Positions 51,623-59,211 of a DNA stretch of 64,000 nt are shown here, piece after piece. Positions within the stretch are counted from its first letter, which is position 1, and the number at the start of each line of letters is the position of its first letter. Location: contig NZ_CP154857.1 in assembly GCF_039614715.1 (NCBI RefSeq), positions 2,728,001 through 2,792,000 on the forward strand, written 5' to 3'. Under the pieces are notes generated by a model, which worked only from the letters and a program-made list of their open reading frames with translations, had not been told where the DNA came from and made no database searches. Source of the DNA: Microbacterium sp. AZCO. Lineage in GTDB: Bacteria; Actinomycetota; Actinomycetes; Actinomycetales; Microbacteriaceae. A program made the translations under genes and the position numbers.

Positions 51623-51656
51623 AGAGGCCCCGCCGGAGCGATCCGGCGGGGCCTCT
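51623..51656 (+). terminator. Rho-independent-type terminator
   Basis: AGAGGCCCCGCCGGA (51623-51637), loop GCGA, TCCGGCGGGGCCTCT (51642-51656): a perfect 15-bp stem 19 nt past the GH43 stop. Confidence 0.85.
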
Positions 51657-51804
51657 CCGCGTCTGCGTCCCGCCCCCGTCCTCTCGTCCGAGCGTCCGTA
51701 GCCCGTGCTTTCGCCGAGCGCCCACGGTACGCACTGCGCGGAACACGGGCGCTCGGCGAGAGCACGGGCTCTGGCTGAAAGGTCGGCGGGGCCTCTCCGC
51801 GTCT
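51644..51804. repeat. 21-bp direct repeats around a 24-bp inverted repeat
   Basis: CGGCGGGGCCTCTCCGCGTC plus T stands at 51644-51664 and again at 51784-51804. Between them AGCCCGTGCTTTCGCCGAGC and on (51700-51723) is repeated in inverse at 51747-51770 with one mismatch in 24, around a 23-nt loop. The right copy of the direct repeat is half of the preceding terminator. Confidence 0.75.
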
Positions 51805-51835
51805 CGTGCCTCTCCGCCCGTGCGACGCTGGAGGC

Positions 51836-52792
51836 ATGCATGCGACCAGGACCGTGGATGCCGCGCCCCGGCGCCGCGACCCGCTCGGCCCCCTGCGCAG
51901 GCGGCTGCTGACCGCGGTGTCGGGTGACCCCGAGGGCTCGCCCGCGTGGGTCCGCGCGCTCGAGGACGGCGACGACGCCGGCTACTTCCCGGAGGACGGC
52001 GCCGCCTGGACCGTGCACGAGGGGCCGGCAACCTTCGTCGCCGGCATCCGCGCGCTCCTCCTCCAGGCGCTGCATCCGGGCCCGCTGGCCGGCGTCCACG
52101 ACTGGTCGCGCTATCGGGAGGATCCGCTCGGACGCCTGTCCGGCACGGTGCGCTGGATCCTCTGCCTCACGTACGGCTCGCGCGCGCAGGCCGACGCCGA
52201 GACGGCTCGTGTCGCACGGTTCCACTCGCGCGTCCAGGGCGAGTACGTCGACGGCGCCGGACACGTCCGCGATTACACGGCCGCCGATCCGGGCCTGTCC
52301 GACTGGGTGCACCTCGCCTTCACCGACGCGTTCCTCACGTGCCACGAGACGTGGGGGCACGGCATCCCGGGCGGTCCCGACGCCTATGTCGCCGAGTGGG
52401 CTCTCGCGGGCCGGCTCATGGGCGTCGAGCATCCGCCGACGTCGAAGGCCGAGCTGCGTGCGCGCATCGACGGCTATCTCGCCCGTGGCGAGCTGCGCGG
52501 CGATGAGCGCGTCCACGAGGTCGTGCGCTTCCTCCGGCGCCCGCCGTTCCAGGGTCGTCGGATGGGCGTGGGCTACCGCCTCCTGTTCGCATCGGCCGTC
52601 GCGACGATCCCGCGCCGGTACCGGAGGCTGCTCGGCGTACGCCGCGCGCCGCTTCCCGTCGTCACCACGACGCGCCTCGGCCTCGCGCTCATCGACCGCG
52701 CCCTGAACTCAGGCGGTCCGCGGGCGAACGACCGGGCCCGGGTGCGGCTCCGTCGCCTGGAGCGCGGCGGCCCCGATGGCCTGGGCGCATGA
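51836..52792 (+). CDS. Oxygenase MpaB family protein (DUF2236)
   Basis: The 318-residue protein shows the DUF2236/MpaB pattern: LLQALHPGPLAGVHDWSRYREDPLGRLSGTVRWILCLTYGSRAQADAE, HSRVQGEYVDGAGHVRDYTAADPGLSDWVHLAFTDAFL and the later RRPPFQGRRMGVGYRLLFASAVA. The His residues in HPGP and WVHL fit the heme or metal site described in latex-clearing proteins and MpaB. The substrate is unknown. GGAGG overlaps the gap before ATG 51836. The following epimerase starts 12 nt after its stop. Confidence 0.8.
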   Translation: MHATRTVDAAPRRRDPLGPLRRRLLTAVSGDPEGSPAWVRALEDGDDAGYFPEDGAAWTVHEGPATFVAGIRALLLQALHPGPLAGVHDWSRYREDPLGRLSGTVRWILCLTYGSRAQADAETARVARFHSRVQGEYVDGAGHVRDYTAADPGLSDWVHLAFTDAFLTCHETWGHGIPGGPDAYVAEWALAGRLMGVEHPPTSKAELRARIDGYLARGELRGDERVHEVVRFLRRPPFQGRRMGVGYRLLFASAVATIPRRYRRLLGVRRAPLPVVTTTRLGLALIDRALNSGGPRANDRARVRLRRLERGGPDGLGA

Positions 52793-52804
52793 CAGGCTGG
52801 AATC

Positions 52805-53647
52805 ATGCGCATCGCCCTCACCGGTTCGTCCGGAAAGCTCGGTACCGTCGTCGCCCGTGAGCTCCGCGCGTCGGGACACGACGTCGTCGGCCTCGACGTC
52901 GTCGGACCCCGGGGGCCCGGGTTCCTCCAGGTCGATCTGACCGACTACGGCCAGGTCGTCGACGCCCTCACCGGCGTGCGCGGCAAGACCGGCGGGTTCG
53001 ACGCCGTCGTGCACCTCGCGGCCATTCCCGCCGACGGCATCCGCAGCGACATCGCGACCTTCCGCAACAACATCCTCACGACGTTCGACGTCTTCTGGGC
53101 CGCCGTCCGGCTGGGCGTGCGGAAGATCGTCTACGCGTCGAGCGAGACGGTCCAGGGTCTGCCGTTCGACATCGACCCGCCCTACATCCCGGTCGACGAG
53201 GAGTATCCGGCGCGCCCCGAGTCGGTCTACTCGCTCGTCAAGCACCTCGAGGAGCAGCTCGCGATCGAGCTCGTGCGGTGGCATCCCGATCTCTCGATCA
53301 CGGCCCTGCGCTTCTCGAACGTCATGAACCCCGACGACTACGCCGAGTTCCCGTCGTTCGACGCCGACGCGACGCTGCGCAAGTGGAATCTGTGGGGCTA
53401 CATCGATGGCCGTGACGGCGCGCAGGCGATCGAGAAGGCACTGGATGCTACACCCGGCTTCGACCGCTTCATCATCGCCGCCGCCGACACCGTCATGAGC
53501 CGCCCCAACTCGGAGCTCGTCGCCGAGGTCTTCCCCGATGTGCCGCTCAGGGGCGACCTGGGTGAGCACGGCACCCTCCTCTCCATCGACAAGGCCCGGC
53601 GCGTGCTCGGCTTCGACCCGCAGCACTCCTGGCGCGACCACGTGTGA
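52805..53647 (+). CDS. NAD-dependent epimerase/dehydratase
   Basis: The 280-residue extended SDR opens RIALTGSSGKLGTVVARELRASGHDVVGLDVV (TGxxGxxG). It has VVHLAAIPADG, the serine in YASSETVQG, the YSLVKHLEEQ (Y-x-x-x-K) pair and TALRFSNVMNPDDY. Such enzymes act on nucleotide sugars or sugar acids; uronate dehydrogenase-like proteins share the layout, but the substrate is not settled. CAGGCT ends 6 nt before the ATG and there is no ribosome site, so it may be leaderless. Only 12 nt follow the preceding gene. Confidence 0.85.
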   Translation: MRIALTGSSGKLGTVVARELRASGHDVVGLDVVGPRGPGFLQVDLTDYGQVVDALTGVRGKTGGFDAVVHLAAIPADGIRSDIATFRNNILTTFDVFWAAVRLGVRKIVYASSETVQGLPFDIDPPYIPVDEEYPARPESVYSLVKHLEEQLAIELVRWHPDLSITALRFSNVMNPDDYAEFPSFDADATLRKWNLWGYIDGRDGAQAIEKALDATPGFDRFIIAAADTVMSRPNSELVAEVFPDVPLRGDLGEHGTLLSIDKARRVLGFDPQHSWRDHV

Positions 53648-53651
53648 GGCC

Positions 53652-54239
53652 ATGACCGACGATCCCCGCGAAGCAGCCGAGCGCTACCGCCTGGAGAAGT
53701 GGCAGCGCGAGCAGGGGCTGGACCGGGATGCCGAGCCGACGCCCGGGAACGCGCCCGGGACCGGGCCGCAGCGGGGTTCGACGGCGGCCGATCGGGCCGC
53801 GTTCGTCGAGACGGCGATCCAGCAGGCCATCCGGCGGGGCGAGTTCGACGACCTTCCGGGCGCCGGCAAGCCGCTCGAGGGTCTCGGCGATCGGCACGAC
53901 CCGGACTGGTGGATCCGCCGCAAGATCGAGCAGGAGCAGCTGCGCGGCCTCGGGCCCCCCGCGCTCATGCTGCGCGTCGAGCACGCGGAGCTCGAGTCGC
54001 GGCTCGACGACCTCTCGCGCGAGACCGAGGTGCGGGAGTACGTCGAGGACTTCAATCGGCGCGTGATCGAGGCGCGCCGGCAGCTCCTCGGCGGCCCGCC
54101 GGTCGTCACGCCGACCCGCGACGTCGAGACAGAGGTGGCGGCGTGGCACGAGCGCCGCGACTCCCGCCGCCGCGCCGAGGCCGAGGCCCGCACCGCCGAG
54201 ACTCCCCCGCCGCGGCGCTTCTTCCGCCGCCGCCGCTGA
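53652..54239 (+). CDS. DUF1992 (DnaJ-homologue-subfamily-C-28-like) protein
   Basis: The 195-residue product carries the DUF1992 core FVETAIQQAIRRGEFDDLPGAGKPLEGLGDRHDPDWWIRRKIEQEQL in its middle, with an Ala/Gly/Pro-rich N-terminus and a basic C-terminal tail (PPPRRFFRRRR). Eukaryotic relatives are called DNAJC28; bacterial roles are unknown. It starts 4 nt after the epimerase stop, so it is probably in one unit with it. Confidence 0.8.
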   Translation: MTDDPREAAERYRLEKWQREQGLDRDAEPTPGNAPGTGPQRGSTAADRAAFVETAIQQAIRRGEFDDLPGAGKPLEGLGDRHDPDWWIRRKIEQEQLRGLGPPALMLRVEHAELESRLDDLSRETEVREYVEDFNRRVIEARRQLLGGPPVVTPTRDVETEVAAWHERRDSRRRAEAEARTAETPPPRRFFRRRR

Positions 54240-54260
54240 CCCGGTCGCCCCGGTGCGAAA

Positions 54261-54350
54261 CCGTCCCGCATCTCGGCGGGCTGTGACGACACGCGGCGGT
54301 TTCGGTCGCCGGAGGCCACTCCCGCATCAGACAGCCGAGATACGGGACGG
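54261..54350. repeat. Intergenic inverted repeat with TCTCGGC core
   Basis: CCGTCCCGCATCTCGGC (54261-54277) recurs in inverse as GCCGAGATACGGGACGG (54334-54350), 16 of 17 matching. CGAAACCG/CGGTTTCG pairs are nested between. It lies between two convergent genes (DUF1992 and gluconokinase) and may act as terminator. Confidence 0.6.
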
Positions 54351-54363
54351 CGGACGCGCCGCG

Positions 54364-54858
54364 TCAGGGGGTGGCGAGCCAGCGGGAGAGGATGCGGCCT
54401 GCGATCTCGTCGGGCGTCAGGGCGATGTCGACGACAACGCCGTCCTCGTCGGGCTGCAGGGGCTCGAGCGTCGCGAGCTGCGAGTCGAGGAGCGTCAGCG
54501 GCATGAAGTGGTCGTGGCGGGCGCCCATGCGCTGGGCGAGCAGCTCGCGCGAGCCCTCGAGCTCGGCGAAGAGCACCGGGCCGGCGTGCTCGCGGATGAC
54601 GTCTCGATACGCGCGCTTGAGCGCGGAGCAGGCCATCACCACCCGCTCGCCGGAGTGCTTCGCGATCGTCTCGCCGACGGCGCGGAGCCACGGCATCCGA
54701 TCCTCGTCCGTCAGGGGGATGCCGGCGTGCATCTTGGCGACGTTCGACGCGGGATGCAGGTCGTCGCCGTCGATGAACGTCGCGCCGGCGCGCTCGGCGA
54801 CCTCCGCGCCGACCGTCGACTTGCCCGACCCCGAGACTCCCATGACCACCAGCGACAT
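54364..54858 (-). CDS. gntK: Gluconokinase
   Basis: The 164-residue P-loop kinase shows MGVSGSGKST (Walker A) and IDGDDLHPASNVAKMHAGIPLTDEDRMPWLRAVG, the typical gluconokinase GDDLHPxxNxxKMxxGxPLxDxDRxPWL motif. VMACSALKRAYRDVIRE and RMGARHDHFMPLTLLDSQLATLEPL follow. It phosphorylates D-gluconate to 6-phosphogluconate for the pentose phosphate pathway. GGGAGGGG precedes the start. Monocistronic; no gluconate permease is near. Confidence 0.93.
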   Translation of the reverse strand: MSLVVMGVSGSGKSTVGAEVAERAGATFIDGDDLHPASNVAKMHAGIPLTDEDRMPWLRAVGETIAKHSGERVVMACSALKRAYRDVIREHAGPVLFAELEGSRELLAQRMGARHDHFMPLTLLDSQLATLEPLQPDEDGVVVDIALTPDEIAGRILSRWLATP

Positions 54859-54957
54859 CGCGCCCCTCCCGACCCGTCCACGGTAGCCCACCGCGGAGCG
54901 CGTCGACCGTCCCCGGTAGGCTCGCGGCATCCGTCCCTCCGACCTCCGGGAGCATTC

Positions 54958-55482
54958 GTGTCCGCACCCGCCGACAGCGTGCCCGACGCCGACTTCGCGG
55001 CCCGCAGCCGCCGCGCCGACCATCTCAAGGAGCGCATCTACCTGACGTTCGCCGCTCTCGCGGTGCTGCTCGCGATCAATTTGCACGGGCATCCCGAGCC
55101 GGTCGACGCTCTTGTGACGCTCCTGGTGACCGTCTTCGGAACGCTCCTCGCCGTCTTCGTCGCCGACGTCATCTCGTTCGTCGTCGCGCACGAACGGGCG
55201 ATGGATGCCGATGAGCGCGGCCACGCGGTATTCGCGAGCTTCGGCACGCTCAGCGCCGTGACGGTGCCCGTCATCCTCCTCCTGCTCGCGGCCCTGGGCG
55301 TCATGCAGATCGACACCGCGATCCGGGCGTCCATCATCGTGCTGGTCGCCACGCTCGTCGTGATCGGATGGGTCGCGGTGCGCAAGGTCCCCCTGAAGTG
55401 GTGGCAGCGGCTGATCGCGCTCGGCGCCGAGGCCGCCCTCGCGCTCGGCGTCGTCGCCCTCCAGCTCGCAGCGCACAGCTGA
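54958..55482 (+). CDS. Hypothetical membrane protein, four helices
   Basis: The 174-residue protein has a charged N-terminus (DFAARSRRADHLKERIYL) and four hydrophobic segments (TFAALAVLLAINL, ALVTLLVTVFGTLLAVFVADVISFVV, GTLSAVTVPVILLLLAALGVM, ASIIVLVATLVVIGWVAV) plus a closing one. There are conserved-looking His residues in NLHGHPEP and VAHERAMD. No family is recognised. GTG 54958 has GGGAG upstream. Divergent from gluconokinase. Confidence 0.6.
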   Translation: MSAPADSVPDADFAARSRRADHLKERIYLTFAALAVLLAINLHGHPEPVDALVTLLVTVFGTLLAVFVADVISFVVAHERAMDADERGHAVFASFGTLSAVTVPVILLLLAALGVMQIDTAIRASIIVLVATLVVIGWVAVRKVPLKWWQRLIALGAEAALALGVVALQLAAHS

Positions 55483-55518
55483 CGCAGTACGCTTCGGGCA
55501 GGCAGCAGAGGAGAGGCC

Positions 55519-55914
55519 ATGCGCACGAGACCCGCCGGCGGCGTCGTGCTCGTCGGCGTGCTCGCCTGGATCTCCGGCATCCTGCAGCTCTTCGCGGGCG
55601 TCTTCATGCTCATCGCCGGAAGCCACCCCGTGACGGGGTGGCTGCACCTGCTGGTGGGCGTCGTGACGTTCCCCGTGTGCCTGGGCATCTTCCGGGCCCG
55701 CGGCGCGGCGCGGGTCGTCGTGACGATCGTGTTCCTCTTCGAGATCGCGGCCGTCGTCTTCGCGCTCACGGATCTGCGCTTCCTCGCGACGCCCGCCGTC
55801 ACCGCCGCCGTGCTCGCCGTCTTCGGGCTCGTACTGCTGTACACGCCGTCGGCCAATGCGTCGTTCCGGCAGGCGACGGCCCAGCGGCGGGGGCGGGCTG
55901 CGCCCGCTCGATAA
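55519..55914 (+). CDS. DUF7144-like small membrane protein
   Basis: The 131-residue protein has four hydrophobic segments: VVLVGVLAWISGILQLFAGVFMLIAG, WLHLLVGVVTFPVCLGIF, VVTIVFLFEIAAVVFALTDL and AVTAAVLAVFGLVLLYT, with a short basic tail. This is the layout of the small four-helix proteins that include DUF7144; the assignment is tentative. AGAGGAGAGG precedes the start. Confidence 0.55.
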   Translation: MRTRPAGGVVLVGVLAWISGILQLFAGVFMLIAGSHPVTGWLHLLVGVVTFPVCLGIFRARGAARVVVTIVFLFEIAAVVFALTDLRFLATPAVTAAVLAVFGLVLLYTPSANASFRQATAQRRGRAAPAR

Positions 55915-55956
55915 AGTGGCGTAGCGGGCGCGACGGTCGCCGGCCGGGGTGGGGTT

Positions 55957-58900
55957 ATGTCGATCAGGGTCGCGCTCGAGCACTACACGGCGTACGAGTT
56001 CGCGCGCCCGGTCGTCGTGCAGCCGCATGTCGTGCGCCTGCGCCCCGCTCCCCACTCGCGCACGCCGATCGAGGCCTACTCGCTCGACATCAGCCCGAAA
56101 GAGCACTTCGTCAACTGGCAGCAGGACCCCTTCGGCAACTGGGTGGCGCGGATCGTCTTCCCCGAGAAGGTGAGCCGGCTGGAGATCACGGTCGGCCTCG
56201 TCGCCGACATGATGGTCATCAACCCGCTCGACTTCTTCGTCGAGTCGTACGCCGAGCGCTTCCCGTTCACCTACCCGCCCGCCCTCGCCGCCGACCTCGC
56301 GCCGTACCTCCAGCCCGTGGCGGGCAGCGAGTCGGTCGACGGGTGGATCTCGCACCTCCCGCCCCTGCCCGACGACGGCGTGCCGACGGTGCGGTTCCTC
56401 TCCGACCTCAACCGCGCCGTCTACGAGGACGTCGCGTACAGCCTCCGCATGGAGGCGGGCGTCCAGACCCCCGACCACACGCTCGCCGCCCGGCTCGGCT
56501 CGTGCCGCGACAGCGCGTGGCTGCTCGTCAGCATCCTGCGCTCCTACGGCCTGGCGGCCCGCTTCGTGTCGGGCTATCTCGTGCAGCTCGCGCCCGACGG
56601 CGCCGACGGCCCGGCGCAGGACTTCACCGACCTGCACGCGTGGGCCGAGGTCTTCGTGCCGGGCGCCGGCTGGATCGGCCTGGATCCGACGAGCGCGCTC
56701 TTCGCCGGCGAGGGCCACATCCCGCTCTCGGCGACGCCGCATTTCAGCAGCGCGGCGCCCATCGCCGGCACGACGGAGCCCGTCGAGGTCGCTTTCTCCT
56801 TCCGCAACGAGGTGCGCCGCGTGCACGAGGCTCCGCGCACGACCCGGCCGTACACGCGGCCGCAGTGGGAGCGCATCGACGCACTCGGTGAGGCCGTCGA
56901 CGAGCGGTTGGAGGCGAACGACGTGCGCCTCACGATGGGCGGCGAGCCCACGTTCGTCTCGCTCGACGACCCCCGCAGCGCGGAGTGGCGCATCGACGCC
57001 GACGGCCCGCACAAGCGCGAGCTCGCGAGCCGCCTCGCCGAGCGTCTGCGCGAGGTCTACGCCGAGGGCGGCGCGATCCACCGGGGGCAGGGCAAGTGGT
57101 ACCCCGGGGAAGCCCTCCCCCGCTGGGCCATCGCCCTGCAGTGGCGCACCGACGGCGAGCCGCTGTGGCGGCATCCCGAGCTGTTCGCAGATCCGTGGGA
57201 TCAGGATGCCGATCCCGACGCCGATGCCGATGCCGAGGCTCTCGCGCGCCGCATCACCGAGGTGCTCGGTCTGCCGCCGGCTCAGCTGCTCGCGGCCTTC
57301 GAGGATCCGCTCGGGGCGCTCTCCGCCGAGCTGCGCCGCCCCGAAGGCGCCCGGCCCGACGCCGACGAATTCGACCCTGGGCACCTCGCCGAGGTGGAGC
57401 ATGCCGGGTCCCGGCCCGTCGCGTGGGCGCTGCCGCTCACGACCGACGGCGAGTGGACGAGTCCCGCGTGGCGGTTCCGCCGCGGGCGGCTGGTGCTGCT
57501 GCACGGCTCGAGCCCCGTCGGGCTGCGGCTGCCGCTCGACTCGGTGTCGTGGCACGACCCGGAGTGGACGGGCGAGCCGTCGTACCTCGAGGCAGGACCC
57601 CCGCTCGAGCCCGGCATCCCTCCCGTCAGGGTCGTCTCGCCCGACGGCGCGGTGGCGACGGCCCTCACGGTCGAGGCCCGCGACGGAAATGTGCACGTGT
57701 TCCTGCCCCCGACGCAGGAGCTCGACGCCTACGCCGACCTGCTGCACGTCATCGAGCGGGCAGCGGTGGACACCTCCGTCAGCCTCGTGCTCGAGGGCTA
57801 CGGGCCGCCGCCCGACGCGCGGCTGCGCCAGCTCGTCGTCACCCCCGACCCGGGGGTCGTCGAGGTCAACCTGCAGCCGACGTCATCGTGGGCCGAACAG
57901 CGCGAGCTGACCTTCACGCTCTACGACGCGGCGCACGAGGTGCGGCTCACGACCGAGAAGTTCGCCGTCGACGGCACGCTCCTGGGCACCGGCGGCGGCA
58001 ACCACCTCACCCTCGGCGGCGCGCAGCCGATCGACTCCCCGATCCTGCGCCGGCCCGACCTGCTTCCCAGTCTCATCACATACTGGCAGCGGCATCCCTC
58101 CCTCTCGTACCTCTTCTCGGGACGCTTCGTCGGCGCGACGAGCCAGGCTCCGCGCTTCGACGAGGGCCGCCCGGAGGCCGTGCACGAGATGGAGATCGCG
58201 CTCGGCGAGATCAGAAGGATGATGGATGCCGCGCACGGCGGCAACCTCCTGCCGTGGGTCGTCGACAGGTCGCTGCGTCACCTGCTGACCGACCTCACCG
58301 GCAACACCCACCGCGCCGAGTTCTGCGTCGACAAGCTCTACAGCCCCGACTCGAGCCGCGGGCGGCTGGGCCTGCTCGAGCTGCGCGGCTTCGAGATGCC
58401 GCCGCATCCCGAACTCGCCCTCGTGCAGGCGCTCCTCGTGCGCGGGCTCATCGCGATGTTCTGGGAGAAGCCGCTCGTCGCCCCGCTCATCCGCTGGGGC
58501 ACGCGCCTGCACGAGGACTTCCTGCTGCCCGAGGGTGCGATCCGCGACATCCGCGAGGTGGTCGCCGACCTGCGCGCGCACGGCATCGCCTTCGAGGAGA
58601 CGTGGCTCGACCCGTTCACCGAGTTCCGGTTCCCGCGGATCGGCGCGACGCGCATCGCGACCCGGGCCGGAGCCGGGGTCGACCTGGAGCTCCGCCAGGC
58701 GATCGAGCCGTGGAGCGTGCTCGGCGAGGAGGCCACCGCGGGCGGAACGGCGCGGTACGTCGACTCGTCGACCGAGCGCGTCCAGGTGAAGGTGCACGGC
58801 ATCGACCCGGACCGCCACCTCGTGACGTGCAACCAGGTGCCCGTGCCACTCGCACCGACGGGGCACCAGGGCGAGTACTACGCCGGTGTGCGCTACCGGG

Positions 58901-59211
58901 CGTGGCAGCCGTGGTCGGCGCTGCATCCGATGATCCCCATCCACGCCCCGCTCACGTTCGACGTCATCGATGTCGAGGCGGCGGCGAGCCTCGGCGGAGC
59001 GACGTACCACGTCGTGCATCCCGGCGGACGGTCGTACGAGCATCCCCCCGTCAACGCCAACGAGGCCGAGGCGCGACGCGCGCGCCGGTTCGAGCGGCAC
59101 GGCCACACGCCGGGCACGGTCGACGTGTCCGCTCTGCGCGAGACGGCCCGACGGGCCGCGAGCCCCGACTATCCTCGAACCCTCGACCTACGGAGGGTGC
59201 CTCAGCCGTGA
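55957..59211 (+). CDS. Transglutaminase-like/DUF2126 fusion protein
   Basis: The 1084-residue protein starts with a bacterial transglutaminase-like N-domain (SIRVALEHYTAYEFARPVVVQPHVVRLRPAPHSRTPI) and a papain-fold core with C183 in GSCRDSAW, H227 in DLHAWAEV and D243 in GLDPTSA. From about residue 310 the DUF2126 region follows, with RLTMGGEPTFVS, IHRGQGKWYPGE and HRAEFCVDKLYSPDSSRGRLGLLELRGFEMPPHP. Such proteins stand beside ATP-grasp and alpha-E genes in a widespread peptide-modification cassette described by comparative genomics. The stop overlaps the next start (GTGA). Confidence 0.9.
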   Translation: MSIRVALEHYTAYEFARPVVVQPHVVRLRPAPHSRTPIEAYSLDISPKEHFVNWQQDPFGNWVARIVFPEKVSRLEITVGLVADMMVINPLDFFVESYAERFPFTYPPALAADLAPYLQPVAGSESVDGWISHLPPLPDDGVPTVRFLSDLNRAVYEDVAYSLRMEAGVQTPDHTLAARLGSCRDSAWLLVSILRSYGLAARFVSGYLVQLAPDGADGPAQDFTDLHAWAEVFVPGAGWIGLDPTSALFAGEGHIPLSATPHFSSAAPIAGTTEPVEVAFSFRNEVRRVHEAPRTTRPYTRPQWERIDALGEAVDERLEANDVRLTMGGEPTFVSLDDPRSAEWRIDADGPHKRELASRLAERLREVYAEGGAIHRGQGKWYPGEALPRWAIALQWRTDGEPLWRHPELFADPWDQDADPDADADAEALARRITEVLGLPPAQLLAAFEDPLGALSAELRRPEGARPDADEFDPGHLAEVEHAGSRPVAWALPLTTDGEWTSPAWRFRRGRLVLLHGSSPVGLRLPLDSVSWHDPEWTGEPSYLEAGPPLEPGIPPVRVVSPDGAVATALTVEARDGNVHVFLPPTQELDAYADLLHVIERAAVDTSVSLVLEGYGPPPDARLRQLVVTPDPGVVEVNLQPTSSWAEQRELTFTLYDAAHEVRLTTEKFAVDGTLLGTGGGNHLTLGGAQPIDSPILRRPDLLPSLITYWQRHPSLSYLFSGRFVGATSQAPRFDEGRPEAVHEMEIALGEIRRMMDAAHGGNLLPWVVDRSLRHLLTDLTGNTHRAEFCVDKLYSPDSSRGRLGLLELRGFEMPPHPELALVQALLVRGLIAMFWEKPLVAPLIRWGTRLHEDFLLPEGAIRDIREVVADLRAHGIAFEETWLDPFTEFRFPRIGATRIATRAGAGVDLELRQAIEPWSVLGEEATAGGTARYVDSSTERVQVKVHGIDPDRHLVTCNQVPVPLAPTGHQGEYYAGVRYRAWQPWSALHPMIPIHAPLTFDVIDVEAAASLGGATYHVVHPGGRSYEHPPVNANEAEARRARRFERHGHTPGTVDVSALRETARRAASPDYPRTLDLRRVPQP

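Noticed and set aside
48467..52516. Minus-strand frame of about 1350 codons spanning two genes and a terminator
   Set aside because: It crosses a strong terminator and intergenic repeats and mirrors two well-supported genes.
56985..59207. Apparent 740-residue N-terminal extension of the ATP-grasp protein
   Set aside because: It is an out-of-frame reading of the DUF2126 gene; GTG 59208 in a GTGA overlap is the start.
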